The notes beneath the pieces are model-generated. The model ran no database searches. It was not told where the DNA came from and was given only the letters and a program-made list of their open reading frames with translations. From an uncultured Clostridium sp. (GTDB lineage Bacteria > Bacillota > Clostridia > Lachnospirales > Lachnospiraceae), in assembly GCA_900538475.1 (NCBI GenBank), contig UPYT01000025.1, positions 1-51,986 on the forward strand: a DNA stretch of 51,986 nt, given 5' to 3'. The stretch's first letter is position 1; every line of letters starts with the position of its first letter. The position numbers and the translations under genes were made by a program. Shown one piece after another: positions 15,783 to 24,180 of the stretch.

Positions 15783-16790
15783 TTATCCAAACTGTACTAC
15801 TTCTTCAATCGGTTCTGCCGGAACTACCTCTTCCGCATAAAGCACCGGCCCCTCTCCGTCGTAGTCCTTCCAGAACTCTACTTCCACTCTGGCCCGCACA
15901 GTTACCCACTGCCTTGTCTCCAGATGTCTAGCATCTCTTGATTTACAGATATATCCAAGAAATGTCATATCATCTGCACAGCAGGTCATAGCCATACGGC
16001 CCGGAACAAAATAATTTTTGGGGAATTCCGGAGATTTCAGTACCATTGCTGTAAATTCTACAACCTTTCCCACATACCGCTCCGGCTTATCCATACAGTC
16101 AATATACCAGATTCCGTAGGCCTCTGGACTGATCTTCACTACAGGAGCATTGAGATCATAGGGCAGATCCTCTTCTGAAATCTCGTCAATCTCTCCGTTT
16201 TCATCCTCAAACACAATCTCACATTTGGTGTTCATGGACATCAGCATTCTCTTATACCGTTCCAGATCCTCAATTCCATCACACCGGTTGCAGATCACAA
16301 GTTCAGAATTACGCACCATGGCAGATAACAGCGATTTCATGTTTTTCACATATAAATCAAAGGTGGACATATCCACAATCGTAATCTGCTGATAAATGGT
16401 CCAGTCTACAGGCAGCTTCAGATCTTCCTGGTTCCACATGCCGTTCCATTCTATCAAAACCCGCTCCGGATTGTAAAGTAGTTCCAGCTCCGTCAGCCGA
16501 TCCGGAGAAATTTCTTCCAGACTGTCCACATAAACCACAGAGGTTCTGGTTTCCTTCAGCAGTTCCTCATCGTACTCCGTATCACCTTCCTCACAGACAA
16601 TCAGAAGGGTTTTTCCCTCTGTCTGAAAATAATCCTGCTCCATTGTAAAGGACAGAAATTCTGTTTTTCCGGCTTCCAGAAATCCATTAATCAAAAATAC
16701 CGGTGTAATATCATCCTCAATCATCGGTCCCATTGCTCTTCCTCCGCTCCTGCTTTCACTTATCTTCTTTTCCGGTTTATTTTCTTCCAA
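15783..16790 (-). CDS. CobW-type GTPase fused to a YcgQ-like domain
   Basis: The protein has 335 residues. The N-terminal two thirds are a G3E GTPase with Walker A GFLEAGKTE (36-44) and an NKxD-like NRCD (167-170), but without the CxCC metal motif of its neighbour. Residues about 228-325 resemble the C-terminal domain of the YcgQ/TIGR03943 family, with RYVGKVVEFTAMVL and GRMAMTCCADD (263-273). YcgQ normally partners a YcgR permease, and these pairs are often metal-linked; neither is present in the window. It overlaps the upstream CobW gene by 14 bp. A metal-delivery role is inferred. Confidence 0.8.
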   Translation of the reverse strand: MEENKPEKKISESRSGGRAMGPMIEDDITPVFLINGFLEAGKTEFLSFTMEQDYFQTEGKTLLIVCEEGDTEYDEELLKETRTSVVYVDSLEEISPDRLTELELLYNPERVLIEWNGMWNQEDLKLPVDWTIYQQITIVDMSTFDLYVKNMKSLLSAMVRNSELVICNRCDGIEDLERYKRMLMSMNTKCEIVFEDENGEIDEISEEDLPYDLNAPVVKISPEAYGIWYIDCMDKPERYVGKVVEFTAMVLKSPEFPKNYFVPGRMAMTCCADDMTFLGYICKSRDARHLETRQWVTVRARVEVEFWKDYDGEGPVLYAEEVVPAEPIEEVVQFG

Positions 16791-17937
16791 ATGCCCGGCT
16801 TAAAGCCTCTTCATTCAGGTTTGATCCAATAACGCAGACTTTTCCTGTATAATCTGCAGCCCCGGTACGGATTTCATATTCCTCAGGAACCAAATCAAAA
16901 TACAGCCACTCACCCGGCTCTGTGCTGGGTATCATTCCCTTGGAGCGCAGAACCGTGCCATATGCAGTTCCGTGAGCAAGCTCCTCTAAAACAGTCTTCA
17001 GCTCCTCCCGGCTGCAGGCATCCACATTCTCCAGCCCCCAGCTGCTGAACACCTCATCTGCATGATGATGGTGATGATGGTCGTGGTCATGACAGCCGCA
17101 GGTGCAGTTCTCGTCATGCTCATGATGATGGTGCTCGTGATGATGCTCGTGATCATGACAGCCGCACTCCTCGTCGTGATGGTGCTCGTGGTGATGCTCA
17201 TGGTCATGACAGCCGCACTCCTCGTCGTGATGGTGCTCATGGTGATGCTCATGATCATGGCAGCCGCAGGTGCAGTTCTCATCATGTTCATGGTGATGAT
17301 GCTCTTCCTCAACCTGAGCCAGCAGTTCCTCCATCATGGTATCCGGTTTTTCAATCAAAGCCAGCAGCTGGCTTCCCGTAAGCTGTTCTACCGGAGTGGT
17401 GACAATCGATGCGCTGCTGTTGTGAGCACGCAGCAGCTCCACATCTGCCTGCACCTTTTTAGCATCCGCCACATCGGTTCGGCTTAAAACAATCGTTCCT
17501 GCATTCTCTACCTGGTTGTTGAAAAATTCACCGAAATTCTTCATATACATTTTGCACTTGCAGGCATCCACAATCGTCACTGCGCTGTTCAGTCTTACCT
17601 CCAGATTCTTTGCTACATCCCGAACAGCATTCATCACATCAGACAGCTTGCCAACTCCAGAAGGCTCAATAATCACACGTTCTGGCTGATAGCGGGTCAA
17701 TACCTCCTCCAGAGATTTTCCAAAATCTCCTACCAGAGAGCAGCAGATACATCCGGAATTCATCTCACGAATCTCAATGCCGGAGTTTTTTAAAAATCCG
17801 CCGTCAATACCAATTTCTCCAAATTCATTTTCAATCAGAACCACCTGCTCACCGGCAATGGCCTCTTCCAAAAGCTTTTTAATAAATGTCGTCTTTCCTG
17901 CACCCAGAAATCCGGAAATAATATCAATCTTTGTCAT
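16777..17937 (-). CDS. CobW/ZNG-type GTP-dependent metallochaperone with long His-rich repeats
   Basis: This G3E GTPase has 386 residues with Walker A GFLGAGKTT (9-17), the metal-binding C63-x-C65-C66 motif in SGCICCSLVG and a C-terminal CobW domain. Residues 213-292 are about half histidine with interspersed Asp, Glu and Cys. Two exact 17-residue units (HDHEHHHEHHHDEECGC) are flanked by variants ending in ENCTCGC. Such tracts bind zinc or nickel. With znuABC and a Fur-family gene nearby, zinc transfer or storage is the likely job. The repeats are tandem at DNA level (about 17050-17310) and may vary in copy number. Confidence 0.9.
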   Translation of the reverse strand: MTKIDIISGFLGAGKTTFIKKLLEEAIAGEQVVLIENEFGEIGIDGGFLKNSGIEIREMNSGCICCSLVGDFGKSLEEVLTRYQPERVIIEPSGVGKLSDVMNAVRDVAKNLEVRLNSAVTIVDACKCKMYMKNFGEFFNNQVENAGTIVLSRTDVADAKKVQADVELLRAHNSSASIVTTPVEQLTGSQLLALIEKPDTMMEELLAQVEEEHHHHEHDENCTCGCHDHEHHHEHHHDEECGCHDHEHHHEHHHDEECGCHDHEHHHEHHHHEHDENCTCGCHDHDHHHHHHADEVFSSWGLENVDACSREELKTVLEELAHGTAYGTVLRSKGMIPSTEPGEWLYFDLVPEEYEIRTGAADYTGKVCVIGSNLNEEALSRAFGRK

Positions 17938-17999
17938 TTCGTTTCCCCTCTTTTCTTTTCTGCTCTATATTTATGCCGGCATAAGCCGGATTTCATGCT

Positions 18000-18038
18000 A
18001 CAATATTCTATTGTGTCACAAATGGCGCTGAAAGTCAA
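18000..18038 (-). promoter_or_regulatory. Promoter with palindrome ahead of the CobW operon
   Basis: On the minus strand TTGACT (18033-18038) and CACAAT (18010-18015) are 17 bp apart. The perfect 15-nt palindrome ACAATA-TTC-TATTGT (18000-18014) overlaps the -10. A second perfect palindrome, TTATGCCGGCATAA, lies in the leader at 17971-17984. One may be a metal-regulator operator; which regulator is not known. Confidence 0.5.
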
Positions 18039-18335
18039 TCAGTATAACGGCTGAGTTTCCGCGTTTTTCAAAAACTGCGGGCATCCCTCGCACTCAATTC
18101 GATACATATTTTTCCTGTGAATCAGCCCTGACTCCTCCAAAGTTTTTACCATTCGATAAACGGTTGCCATGCCAATCGATCCATCCTTTTTTGATGCCCG
18201 GTAGTAAATTTCCTTGCAGCAACTGCACTCATCCTCCAGAATAATATCAATAAGCACCTTCCTCTGGGTAGTAATCCGATATCCATTCTTTTTCAGTTCA
18301 TTTAAAATATAGTTCTTTTTTTCATTTAAAGACAT
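18039..18335 (-). CDS. Short Fur-family regulator
   Basis: This protein of 98 residues matches the winged-helix domain of Fur/Zur/PerR proteins: NGYRITTQRKVLIDIILEDECSCCKEIYYRASKKDGSIGMATVYRMVKTLEESGLI. Family members are usually 130-150 residues with a C-terminal dimerisation and metal-binding domain. Here only about 25 residues follow, containing IECEGCPQFL, with Cys residues that might bind metal together with CSCC. GGAGGG precedes the ATG. Position between CobW and transporter genes suggests zinc control. It may be a genuine short variant and not a truncation, since the reading frame ends cleanly. Confidence 0.82.
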   Translation of the reverse strand: MSLNEKKNYILNELKKNGYRITTQRKVLIDIILEDECSCCKEIYYRASKKDGSIGMATVYRMVKTLEESGLIHRKNMYRIECEGCPQFLKNAETQPLY

Positions 18336-18375
18336 ATGGCCCTCCTTTCAGAAATCTTTTTCCCGTCGCCTTTTT

Positions 18376-18479
18376 GTTAGCATTAACTAACCCTTTCATA
18401 AAAAGAAAAGACTTTGAAAAGTCCTCTGTTCATTCTTGTTTTACGCTGTAATCATACACGAATCTAAAAAAATTGTCAA
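18376..18479 (-). promoter_or_regulatory. Leader and promoter of the Fur-family gene with hairpin and operator-like palindrome
   Basis: TTGACA (18474-18479) and TATGAT (18451-18456) are 17 bp apart on the minus strand. About 20 nt after the start is GACTTT-TC-AAAGTC (18410-18423) followed by TTTTCTTTTT, a terminator-like attenuator. Next is GTTAGTTAATGCTAAC (18376-18391), with arms GTTAG/CTAAC, a plausible Fur-family box. The combination suggests autoregulation at two levels. Confidence 0.6.
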
Positions 18480-18500
18480 TCTGTTTTACCTAATAAAAAG

Positions 18501-18530
18501 AAAAAAGCGCCACTCTAAGGCAGCGCTTTT
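18501..18530 (-). terminator. Terminator overlapping the trkA stop codon
   Basis: AAAAGCGC and GCGCTTTT on the minus strand pair around a 12-nt loop, followed by more T. The 5' arm encodes the final codons of trkA and the stop codon lies in the loop. Confidence 0.8.
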
Positions 18531-19168
18531 AAAATCCGATCTACATCTTCTTTTTTGCCAATAACCATCAGATGCTCTTCCTGGCAAATCACATAGGAAG
18601 CTCCTGGCATGAGCTTGGCTTTCCCGTTTGCCTTGGTTCCCAGAATATGGATTCCATATCGGTTTCGAATATCCAGCTCCTTGATGGTCTTTCCAGTCCA
18701 CTCAGGAAGAGGCGGAATCTCGTAAATCGAATACTCCTCTGTCAGCTCAATGTAGTCAAACACATGATTTGCACTGTAGCGCACAGCCAGCTTCTCCGCA
18801 ATATCCCGATCCGGATAAATTACCTCGTCTGCGCCATTTCTCAGAAGAAACTTGGCATGAATGTCCCGGTTTGCCTTGCTGACTACATGACGGCCTCCCA
18901 GCTCCTTCACCAGACTGGTAATTTCCAGACTGCTTTGAAAATTCGTTCCAATGCAGACAAAGCAAAGATCAAAATTGGAGATTCCCAGGCTTTTCAGCAC
19001 ATTTTCATTGGTACAGTCACCAATTTTCGCACTGACCACATAAGGAAGCATTTCTTCCAGATTTTCTTCTTTCTCATCTACAATCATCACCTGATTGCCC
19101 AGCTGAGACAGATTTTTGCAGAGATGGCGTCCAAAACGCCCCATTCCTATAATCAGAATTGATTTCAT
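18515..19168 (-). CDS. trkA: Potassium uptake regulatory subunit TrkA/KtrA
   Basis: This cytoplasmic RCK protein has 217 residues and gates a Trk/Ktr potassium channel through nucleotide binding. The N-terminal Rossmann fold has LIIGMGRFGRHLCKNLSQLG and the acidic end of strand 2 in MIVDEKE. Further on are IGDCTNENVLKSLGI and, in the C-terminal RCK_C lobe, IPPLPEWTGKTIKELDIRNRYGI. The ATG at 19168 is used because GGAGG lies 9 nt before it; the upstream TTG is only 3 nt from that site. It follows trkH by about 60 bp. Confidence 0.93.
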   Translation of the reverse strand: MKSILIIGMGRFGRHLCKNLSQLGNQVMIVDEKEENLEEMLPYVVSAKIGDCTNENVLKSLGISNFDLCFVCIGTNFQSSLEITSLVKELGGRHVVSKANRDIHAKFLLRNGADEVIYPDRDIAEKLAVRYSANHVFDYIELTEEYSIYEIPPLPEWTGKTIKELDIRNRYGIHILGTKANGKAKLMPGASYVICQEEHLMVIGKKEDVDRILKALP

Positions 19169-19230
19169 TGCCAAATTCCTCCTTCTGGCTTCTTTTCTGT
19201 ATTTCCGGCTCCAAACCAGAGCCCCGTTTC

Positions 19231-20592
19231 CTAACCAATGGTAATTTTCTCCTCCGGCTGACGCACAGGAGCCACCCGTTTATTCTGGGTAAAGGACAGG
19301 GCAAAGGACATACTTCCTACCCGGCCGCAGTACATCAGAAAGATAATCAGAATCCGTGACATCGGCTCCAGCGCTCTGGTAATTCCTGTAGACATTCCTA
19401 CAGTACCAATGGCTGAAAATGTTTCCAGCAGTACATCCTGCATAGGAAGCTGCTGAGCTGCCATAATATAAACAGCTACTGCCAGCGCCAAAGTCAGATT
19501 CAAAATAAAAATAGCGCTGGCTCGCTTAATTGCATCCTCCTCCAGACGGCGGCCAAAGGCATTGACACCATAGGTGCGCTGAATATTGGAATGAAGATAC
19601 AGATACATCACTACGATCGTTGTTGTCTTTACGCCGCCTGCCGTTGAACCCGGACTGCCTCCGATAAACATCAGAATAATCGTAAGCAGCTTGCTGGCAT
19701 CGCTTAAAGCTGCGGTATCTACCGTATTAAAACCAGCAGTTCTGGCTGTTACTGAACTAAACAGACTGGAAAGAAGCTTGCCGCTGACGCTCATGTCTGC
19801 AATCAGGCTGTTTTTCTCAAACAGATAGAACAGCCATCCTCCGCCAAAAATCAGCACTGCCGTTGTCAAAACCACGATCTTTGTATGAAGCATATACCTG
19901 CGGAATTTCAGGCCGTTGCGGCTGATATCGTCCCACACAATAAACCCAAGACCGCCAATAACAATCAGAGACATTATCACCAGATTTACAATCCAGTCAT
20001 CATAATAATTTACTAGAGAGCTGTACTGCCCCTGCCATCCCATCAAATCAAAACCGGCGTTGCAGAAAGCTGAAATCGAATGGAAAATTCCATAATAAAT
20101 TCCCCTTCCAACTCCCAGCTGAGGAATAAACCGAAAAGCCAGCAGAATCGCCCCTGCTCCTTCAAAAATCAGGGTTCCCAGAATAATCTTCCGGGCCAGC
20201 CTCACCATTCCGCCAATCTGCAGCATATTGACACTTTCCTGCATCAGGCCCCGCTGCTTCAGACCAATTTTCCGCCGCAGTACAATGGACAGAAATACAC
20301 CAATGGTAATGAATCCAAGACCACCAATCTGAATCATGGTAAGGATTACCAGCTGGCCAAATATGGACCAGTGGGTCCAGGTATCATAAACAATCAGCCC
20401 TGTCACACAGGAAGCGCTGGTTGCTGTAAACAGACATTCCAAAAATGGCGTCACGGTTCCGCTTTTGCTGGAAACCGGCAGCATCAAAAGCAGGCTTCCC
20501 ATCAAAATAATTCCCATAAAACCATAGGCAATGTACTGTGTCTGGGATAAATGGCTCTGCAAACGAAACAGTTTTTTCTGAATTACATTCAT
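19231..20592 (-). CDS. trkH: Potassium channel subunit TrkH/KtrB
   Basis: This membrane channel subunit has 453 residues and four pore-loop repeats. Selectivity-filter-type segments include SASCVTGLIVYDTW, AFCNAGFDLMGW, TARTAGFNTVD and GTVGMSTGI, each with the family glycine. The start MNVIQKKLF at 20592 is preferred; the 53 residues upstream in frame overlap znuB coding sequence and are not membrane-like. It begins 12 bp after znuB, so zinc uptake and potassium uptake genes share a transcript. It partners with the TrkA protein encoded next. Confidence 0.92.
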   Translation of the reverse strand: MNVIQKKLFRLQSHLSQTQYIAYGFMGIILMGSLLLMLPVSSKSGTVTPFLECLFTATSASCVTGLIVYDTWTHWSIFGQLVILTMIQIGGLGFITIGVFLSIVLRRKIGLKQRGLMQESVNMLQIGGMVRLARKIILGTLIFEGAGAILLAFRFIPQLGVGRGIYYGIFHSISAFCNAGFDLMGWQGQYSSLVNYYDDWIVNLVIMSLIVIGGLGFIVWDDISRNGLKFRRYMLHTKIVVLTTAVLIFGGGWLFYLFEKNSLIADMSVSGKLLSSLFSSVTARTAGFNTVDTAALSDASKLLTIILMFIGGSPGSTAGGVKTTTIVVMYLYLHSNIQRTYGVNAFGRRLEEDAIKRASAIFILNLTLALAVAVYIMAAQQLPMQDVLLETFSAIGTVGMSTGITRALEPMSRILIIFLMYCGRVGSMSFALSFTQNKRVAPVRQPEEKITIG

Positions 20593-20603
20593 AGTTCTTC
20601 CAC

Positions 20604-21413
20604 TCACCCTTCCTTTATTTTCTTTACAGCTGCAAAAATCAGAAATGCAGCCAGATTCACCAGCACAACGCTTGCCCCTGCCGGAGTGGAAAACCCGTAG
20701 GAAATCACAATACCGATACAGAAACAAACTACAGCAAGAACCCCGGAGCACACAACCACACCGCGGAAGCTGCGAAACAGCCGCATGGCAGTCAGCGGCG
20801 GGAAAATAATCAGACTGGAAATCAGCATGGCTCCCATCATTCGCATTCCCAGAACAATGGTTACTGCTGTCAGAACTGCAATCACCACATTATACCGCTC
20901 TACCTTCACGCCTGCCGCCTTGGCAAAGCTTTCATCAAAAGTAACGGCAAACATCTTATTATAAAACAGCACAAACATGCCAAATACCACCAACGACAGC
21001 AGGCAGCTGAAAAACACATCCTCCCTGCTCATAGCAAGAATACTGCCGAACATATAGCTGCTGATATCTGTAGTCATTCCTGTAGTCAGAGACGTGACAA
21101 CAATTCCCACTGCAAGAGAACTTGCAGACAGCACAGCAATCGCCGCATCACTTTTTACTTTTCCATTTTCGGTAATTCTCAAAAGGAAAAATGCCGCTAT
21201 AATCACCAGAGGAATGGATACCTTTAAAGGAGACCAGCCCAAAGCAATAGCAATCGAAAGCGCTCCAAACGAGACATGAGACAAACCGTCTCCTATCATA
21301 GAATACCGGCGAAGCACCAGACTGACTCCCAGAAGCGCCGCGCACAGAGAAACCGCCGCGCCGCCTAACACAGCCCGAACCATAAAAGGATAGGACATCA
21401 TTTCCTGTATCAT
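20604..21413 (-). CDS. znuB: Zinc/manganese ABC transporter permease (ZnuB type)
   Basis: This integral membrane permease of the ABC-3 family has 269 residues and about eight helices. Family regions include LVLRRYSMIGDGLSHVSFGALSIA near residue 33 and LIIFPPLTAMRLF in the second half. Overlap with the upstream ATPase gene is 4 bp (ATGA), and the solute-binding gene is next, giving the standard order binding protein-ATPase-permease. Zinc is favoured over manganese by the His-rich binding protein. Confidence 0.9.
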   Translation of the reverse strand: MIQEMMSYPFMVRAVLGGAAVSLCAALLGVSLVLRRYSMIGDGLSHVSFGALSIAIALGWSPLKVSIPLVIIAAFFLLRITENGKVKSDAAIAVLSASSLAVGIVVTSLTTGMTTDISSYMFGSILAMSREDVFFSCLLSLVVFGMFVLFYNKMFAVTFDESFAKAAGVKVERYNVVIAVLTAVTIVLGMRMMGAMLISSLIIFPPLTAMRLFRSFRGVVVCSGVLAVVCFCIGIVISYGFSTPAGASVVLVNLAAFLIFAAVKKIKEG

Positions 21414-22120
21414 GCCTCTTCACCTCCTGCAAACCGGCGTCCTTCCTCAGTATTCCGGTATTCCTGCACTGTGCCGCAGAACAGCACTCTTCTCTGCAGG
21501 TGAAGGATCCGCCCTGCCTCTCCAATAACATTACGAATATCATGAGACACCATAACAATCGTAATCCCGTCTTCCTGATTCAGACGGCGAATCATTCCAT
21601 AAAATTCCTCAATCGCTGACGGATCCAGCCCTGTAATCGGCTCATCCAAAATCAGCATTTTTTCTGATGCACAAAGGGCTCTGGCTATCAGTACTCTCTG
21701 CTGCTGTCCGCCGGAAAGCTCCCGGTAGCACTTGCTTTTCAGATTCTCAATTCCCAGCCGCTTCATGGCAGAACCGGCCATTTTTCTCTCTCCAGCCCCA
21801 TAAAACGGGCGATTCCCTCTTCTTCCCAGAGTTCCTGACAGCACCACTTCCCAGACGGTTGCAGGAAAATCCCGCTGTGCCGCTGTCTGCTGGGGAAGAT
21901 AGCCGATTCCGCTGTTTTTCAGTTCCTCTGCCGTCCTGATGGTACCTGACGTAGGCTTTAAAAGCCCCAGCAAACCTTTTACAAGGGTGCTTTTTCCAGA
22001 ACCGTTTTCCCCCACTACACAAAGGTAATCTCCTGGGTAGATCTCCAGGTTTAAATCAATTACAGCATCATGGTTTTCGTAACCAAAATCCACATGCTCA
22101 CAGGTTATCAATGGTTTCAT
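21410..22120 (-). CDS. znuC: Zinc/manganese ABC transporter ATPase (ZnuC type)
   Basis: This ABC ATPase has 236 residues with Walker A GENGSGKST, Q-loop in YLPQQTAAQRDFP, signature LSGGQQQRVLIARAL, Walker B KMLILDEPITGLD and switch His in VMVSHD. It sits at the cytoplasmic face and powers ZnuB. The start overlaps the end of znuA by 4 bp. Metal specificity comes from the binding protein, not from this subunit. Confidence 0.92.
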   Translation of the reverse strand: MKPLITCEHVDFGYENHDAVIDLNLEIYPGDYLCVVGENGSGKSTLVKGLLGLLKPTSGTIRTAEELKNSGIGYLPQQTAAQRDFPATVWEVVLSGTLGRRGNRPFYGAGERKMAGSAMKRLGIENLKSKCYRELSGGQQQRVLIARALCASEKMLILDEPITGLDPSAIEEFYGMIRRLNQEDGITIVMVSHDIRNVIGEAGRILHLQRRVLFCGTVQEYRNTEEGRRFAGGEEA

Positions 22121-23112
22121 TCATCCAGTCCTTTTCTCAGATTTTCCACATTCTGGCGCATCAGCTCTGCATAGGTAATTCCGCCGTCAAACTGCGCCCT
22201 TGTTACATTATGACAGGAGTGCAGCAAAAGCGGCTGCGCCCCGGTTTCCTCTCCAATAATCTCGGCAACCCGGTGACTGCTCAGTTCCAGATAATACACT
22301 GCGGGAATTTGCTTTTCCCTGACCTTATCAATCAGATAGGCTATGGTTCTGGCACTGGGCTCTGTATCCGTGCTGCATCCGGAAAACGCCGCCCGGTAAT
22401 CCAGTCGGTACTCCTCTGCCAGATATCGAAACGGAAATTTGTCCCCTACAATAATCATGCTGCGTTTTCTGTTTTCTGACACCTGACGAAACCCCTCATC
22501 AATATCCTGAAGCTCCTTCTGATAGGCTTCCTCTCTGTCTTTGTAGATGGCTTTATGAATGGGATCTGCCTCTGACAGCACATCGCAGATCACCCTTGTC
22601 ATCTTCATGGCATTGACCGGAGAGGTCCAGATATGCTCATCATACTCAATTTCTTCCCTATGCCCATCCTCATCCAGTTCAAATGCCTCATGCTCATGAT
22701 CTCCATGGCCATGCCCCTCCTCCATGCCTTCTACCATCTCTTCCTCAACAGTATCCACATAGTCCATCATGGTCACTACAGTCATTTCCGAGGTGTCTAT
22801 GGCCTCCAGAACCTCTGACAACCAGTGCTCCATTGCACCTCCATTGCAGATCAGAACATCTGCATTTTGAATCAGGCGCATATCTGCCGGAGTTGGTTCA
22901 AAGGAATGGCTGTCCATTCCCGCAGGCACCACCATAGTCAGTTCCACTTCCTCACCAGCTATCTGCCGTGTAAAATCATAATAGGGAAACACGGTGGTTA
23001 CTACCTGCAGCCTGTCTCCCTCTTGCTTTGTTTCCCGGACCCCGCAGCCAGCCAAACACAGCAGCAAAAGCAGCACTGCAGCGGACAGCCCTTTTTGGAA
23101 TTTTTTCATCAT
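22117..23112 (-). CDS. znuA: Zinc-binding lipoprotein of ABC transporter (ZnuA type)
   Basis: This surface lipoprotein has 331 residues and a lipobox LLLLCLAGC near residue 23. The cluster A-I fold shows a first ligand region in PAGMDSHSFEPTPADM and later EYDEHIWTSPVNAMKM. Between them is a flexible acidic His-rich loop, EGHGHGDHEHEAFELDEDGH, typical of zinc rather than manganese binding proteins. It opens the znuACB-trkHA gene run. A hairpin CAGAGG-AAAT-CCCTCTG occurs in its leader at 23151-23167; no clear Zur box was found. Confidence 0.9.
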   Translation of the reverse strand: MMKKFQKGLSAAVLLLLLCLAGCGVRETKQEGDRLQVVTTVFPYYDFTRQIAGEEVELTMVVPAGMDSHSFEPTPADMRLIQNADVLICNGGAMEHWLSEVLEAIDTSEMTVVTMMDYVDTVEEEMVEGMEEGHGHGDHEHEAFELDEDGHREEIEYDEHIWTSPVNAMKMTRVICDVLSEADPIHKAIYKDREEAYQKELQDIDEGFRQVSENRKRSMIIVGDKFPFRYLAEEYRLDYRAAFSGCSTDTEPSARTIAYLIDKVREKQIPAVYYLELSSHRVAEIIGEETGAQPLLLHSCHNVTRAQFDGGITYAELMRQNVENLRKGLDE

Positions 23113-23253
23113 TTTCTGGTTCCTTCACCTGCGCTCCTGCCAGAGGAAATCCCTCTGACCTGCAGAACGCTTACTGATTTTTACATATCCTGTGTAGTAT
23201 AGCACAGTTTTTCTATAAAGAAAAGGCGGGAAAAGTGACAGAATTTCTCCAAT

Positions 23254-23276
23254 AACATTAAAACTGCATTAATGTT
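23254..23276. promoter_or_regulatory. Inverted repeat between znuA and merR
   Basis: AACATTAA and TTAATGTT form a perfect 8-bp inverted repeat around AACTGCA in the 234-bp divergent region. It may be an operator for the MerR protein or a weak terminator. Nothing else is recognised there apart from a possible TTGATT-17-TATACA promoter at 23299-23327, very close to the merR ribosome site. Confidence 0.35.
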
Positions 23277-23346
23277 TTTTACGATTTCATTACTTGCATT
23301 GATTTTCTTTATGCTTCTTGATATACAATAAATGGAGGTGATAGCT

Positions 23347-24159
23347 ATGGCACAGAAAACTTACCGTATCGGTGATGTGGCAAATTTAATGGGACTCAGC
23401 AGAGACACTCTCCGTTATTATGAAAAACGCGGTATCCTCTCCTCTAAAAAAGAAGAAAACGGATACCGCTATTATACGGAAGAAGATATTTACCGCCTGT
23501 TCAGCATTCTTTATCAAAGAAAAATGGATATCGGACTGGATGATCTGGAACAGATCTGGTCTCAGGATCTTTCTGTTTCTTCTCTGTCTCAGATTATGAA
23601 AAACAGAATGGCAGAAGAAAAAATGGCAATCCGGCGCCATCAGCAAACCATGGCCCGATTAAATCTAACCAGTGAAGACTGCGAAAATATAAAAAATCAT
23701 ATGGATCAGGTAATCCTCAAAAACTCCCCCCGTTCCCACATCATCGTTCCCCACGCCGGCTTCTCTGAAAGCCTTGCACTGTGGTTTCAATATGCTCAGA
23801 AATATCCTGGGCTTGATATGATGTATATTTTTGATGAATATAACTGGGATCCGGAAAAAGAGGATTTGGGAATTACCTACAAAAACTCTCAGCTGGTTCT
23901 TCACGCAGATTTAGCGGAGTATGTGGATTATGATCTTTCCCCCGAATCTCATCCCATTATGCAGCCCTCGCTCTGTATGACTCGAATTCGCATTTCTCAG
24001 CAGAGAATTCCAACGGCTGAAGATCTTCTGCCGATGCTTCAATGGGCAAAAGAGCAGGAACTTATGGTATCCCGTCAATTTTACTGCACCTTCATGCTTC
24101 AGGGACTCAGCGAAGGCTGCCAATCCTGTTATATTCAGCTTTATGTGCCTGTCTTTTAA
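23347..24159 (+). CDS. MerR-family transcriptional regulator
   Basis: The protein has 270 residues. The N-terminal winged helix (YRIGDVANLMGLSRDTLRYYEKRGILSSKKEENGYRYYTEEDIYRLFSILYQRKM) is a textbook MerR domain, followed by a dimerisation coiled coil to about residue 110. The C-terminal 150 residues are an effector domain, probably GyrI/BmrR-like, with no metal-binding Cys pair. The start at 23347 is chosen because GGAGG lies 8 nt before it. A neighbouring convergent gene has a promoter with MerR-type spacing, which makes it a candidate target. Confidence 0.9.
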   Translation: MAQKTYRIGDVANLMGLSRDTLRYYEKRGILSSKKEENGYRYYTEEDIYRLFSILYQRKMDIGLDDLEQIWSQDLSVSSLSQIMKNRMAEEKMAIRRHQQTMARLNLTSEDCENIKNHMDQVILKNSPRSHIIVPHAGFSESLALWFQYAQKYPGLDMMYIFDEYNWDPEKEDLGITYKNSQLVLHADLAEYVDYDLSPESHPIMQPSLCMTRIRISQQRIPTAEDLLPMLQWAKEQELMVSRQFYCTFMLQGLSEGCQSCYIQLYVPVF

Positions 24160-24180
24160 TATTGTTTTTTTCAATATACG

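Noticed and set aside
17050..17310. Regular repeats that could suggest a CRISPR array
   Set aside because: The repeats are tandem without unique spacers and encode the His-rich tract in frame.
17062..17487. Open frame on the + strand rich in Met and Val repeats
   Set aside because: It is the antisense image of the His-rich repeat of the CobW gene, with no ribosome site and no sensible protein pattern.
20593..20751. Longer TrkH N-terminus
   Set aside because: The added 53 residues are read from the znuB coding region and do not resemble TrkH.
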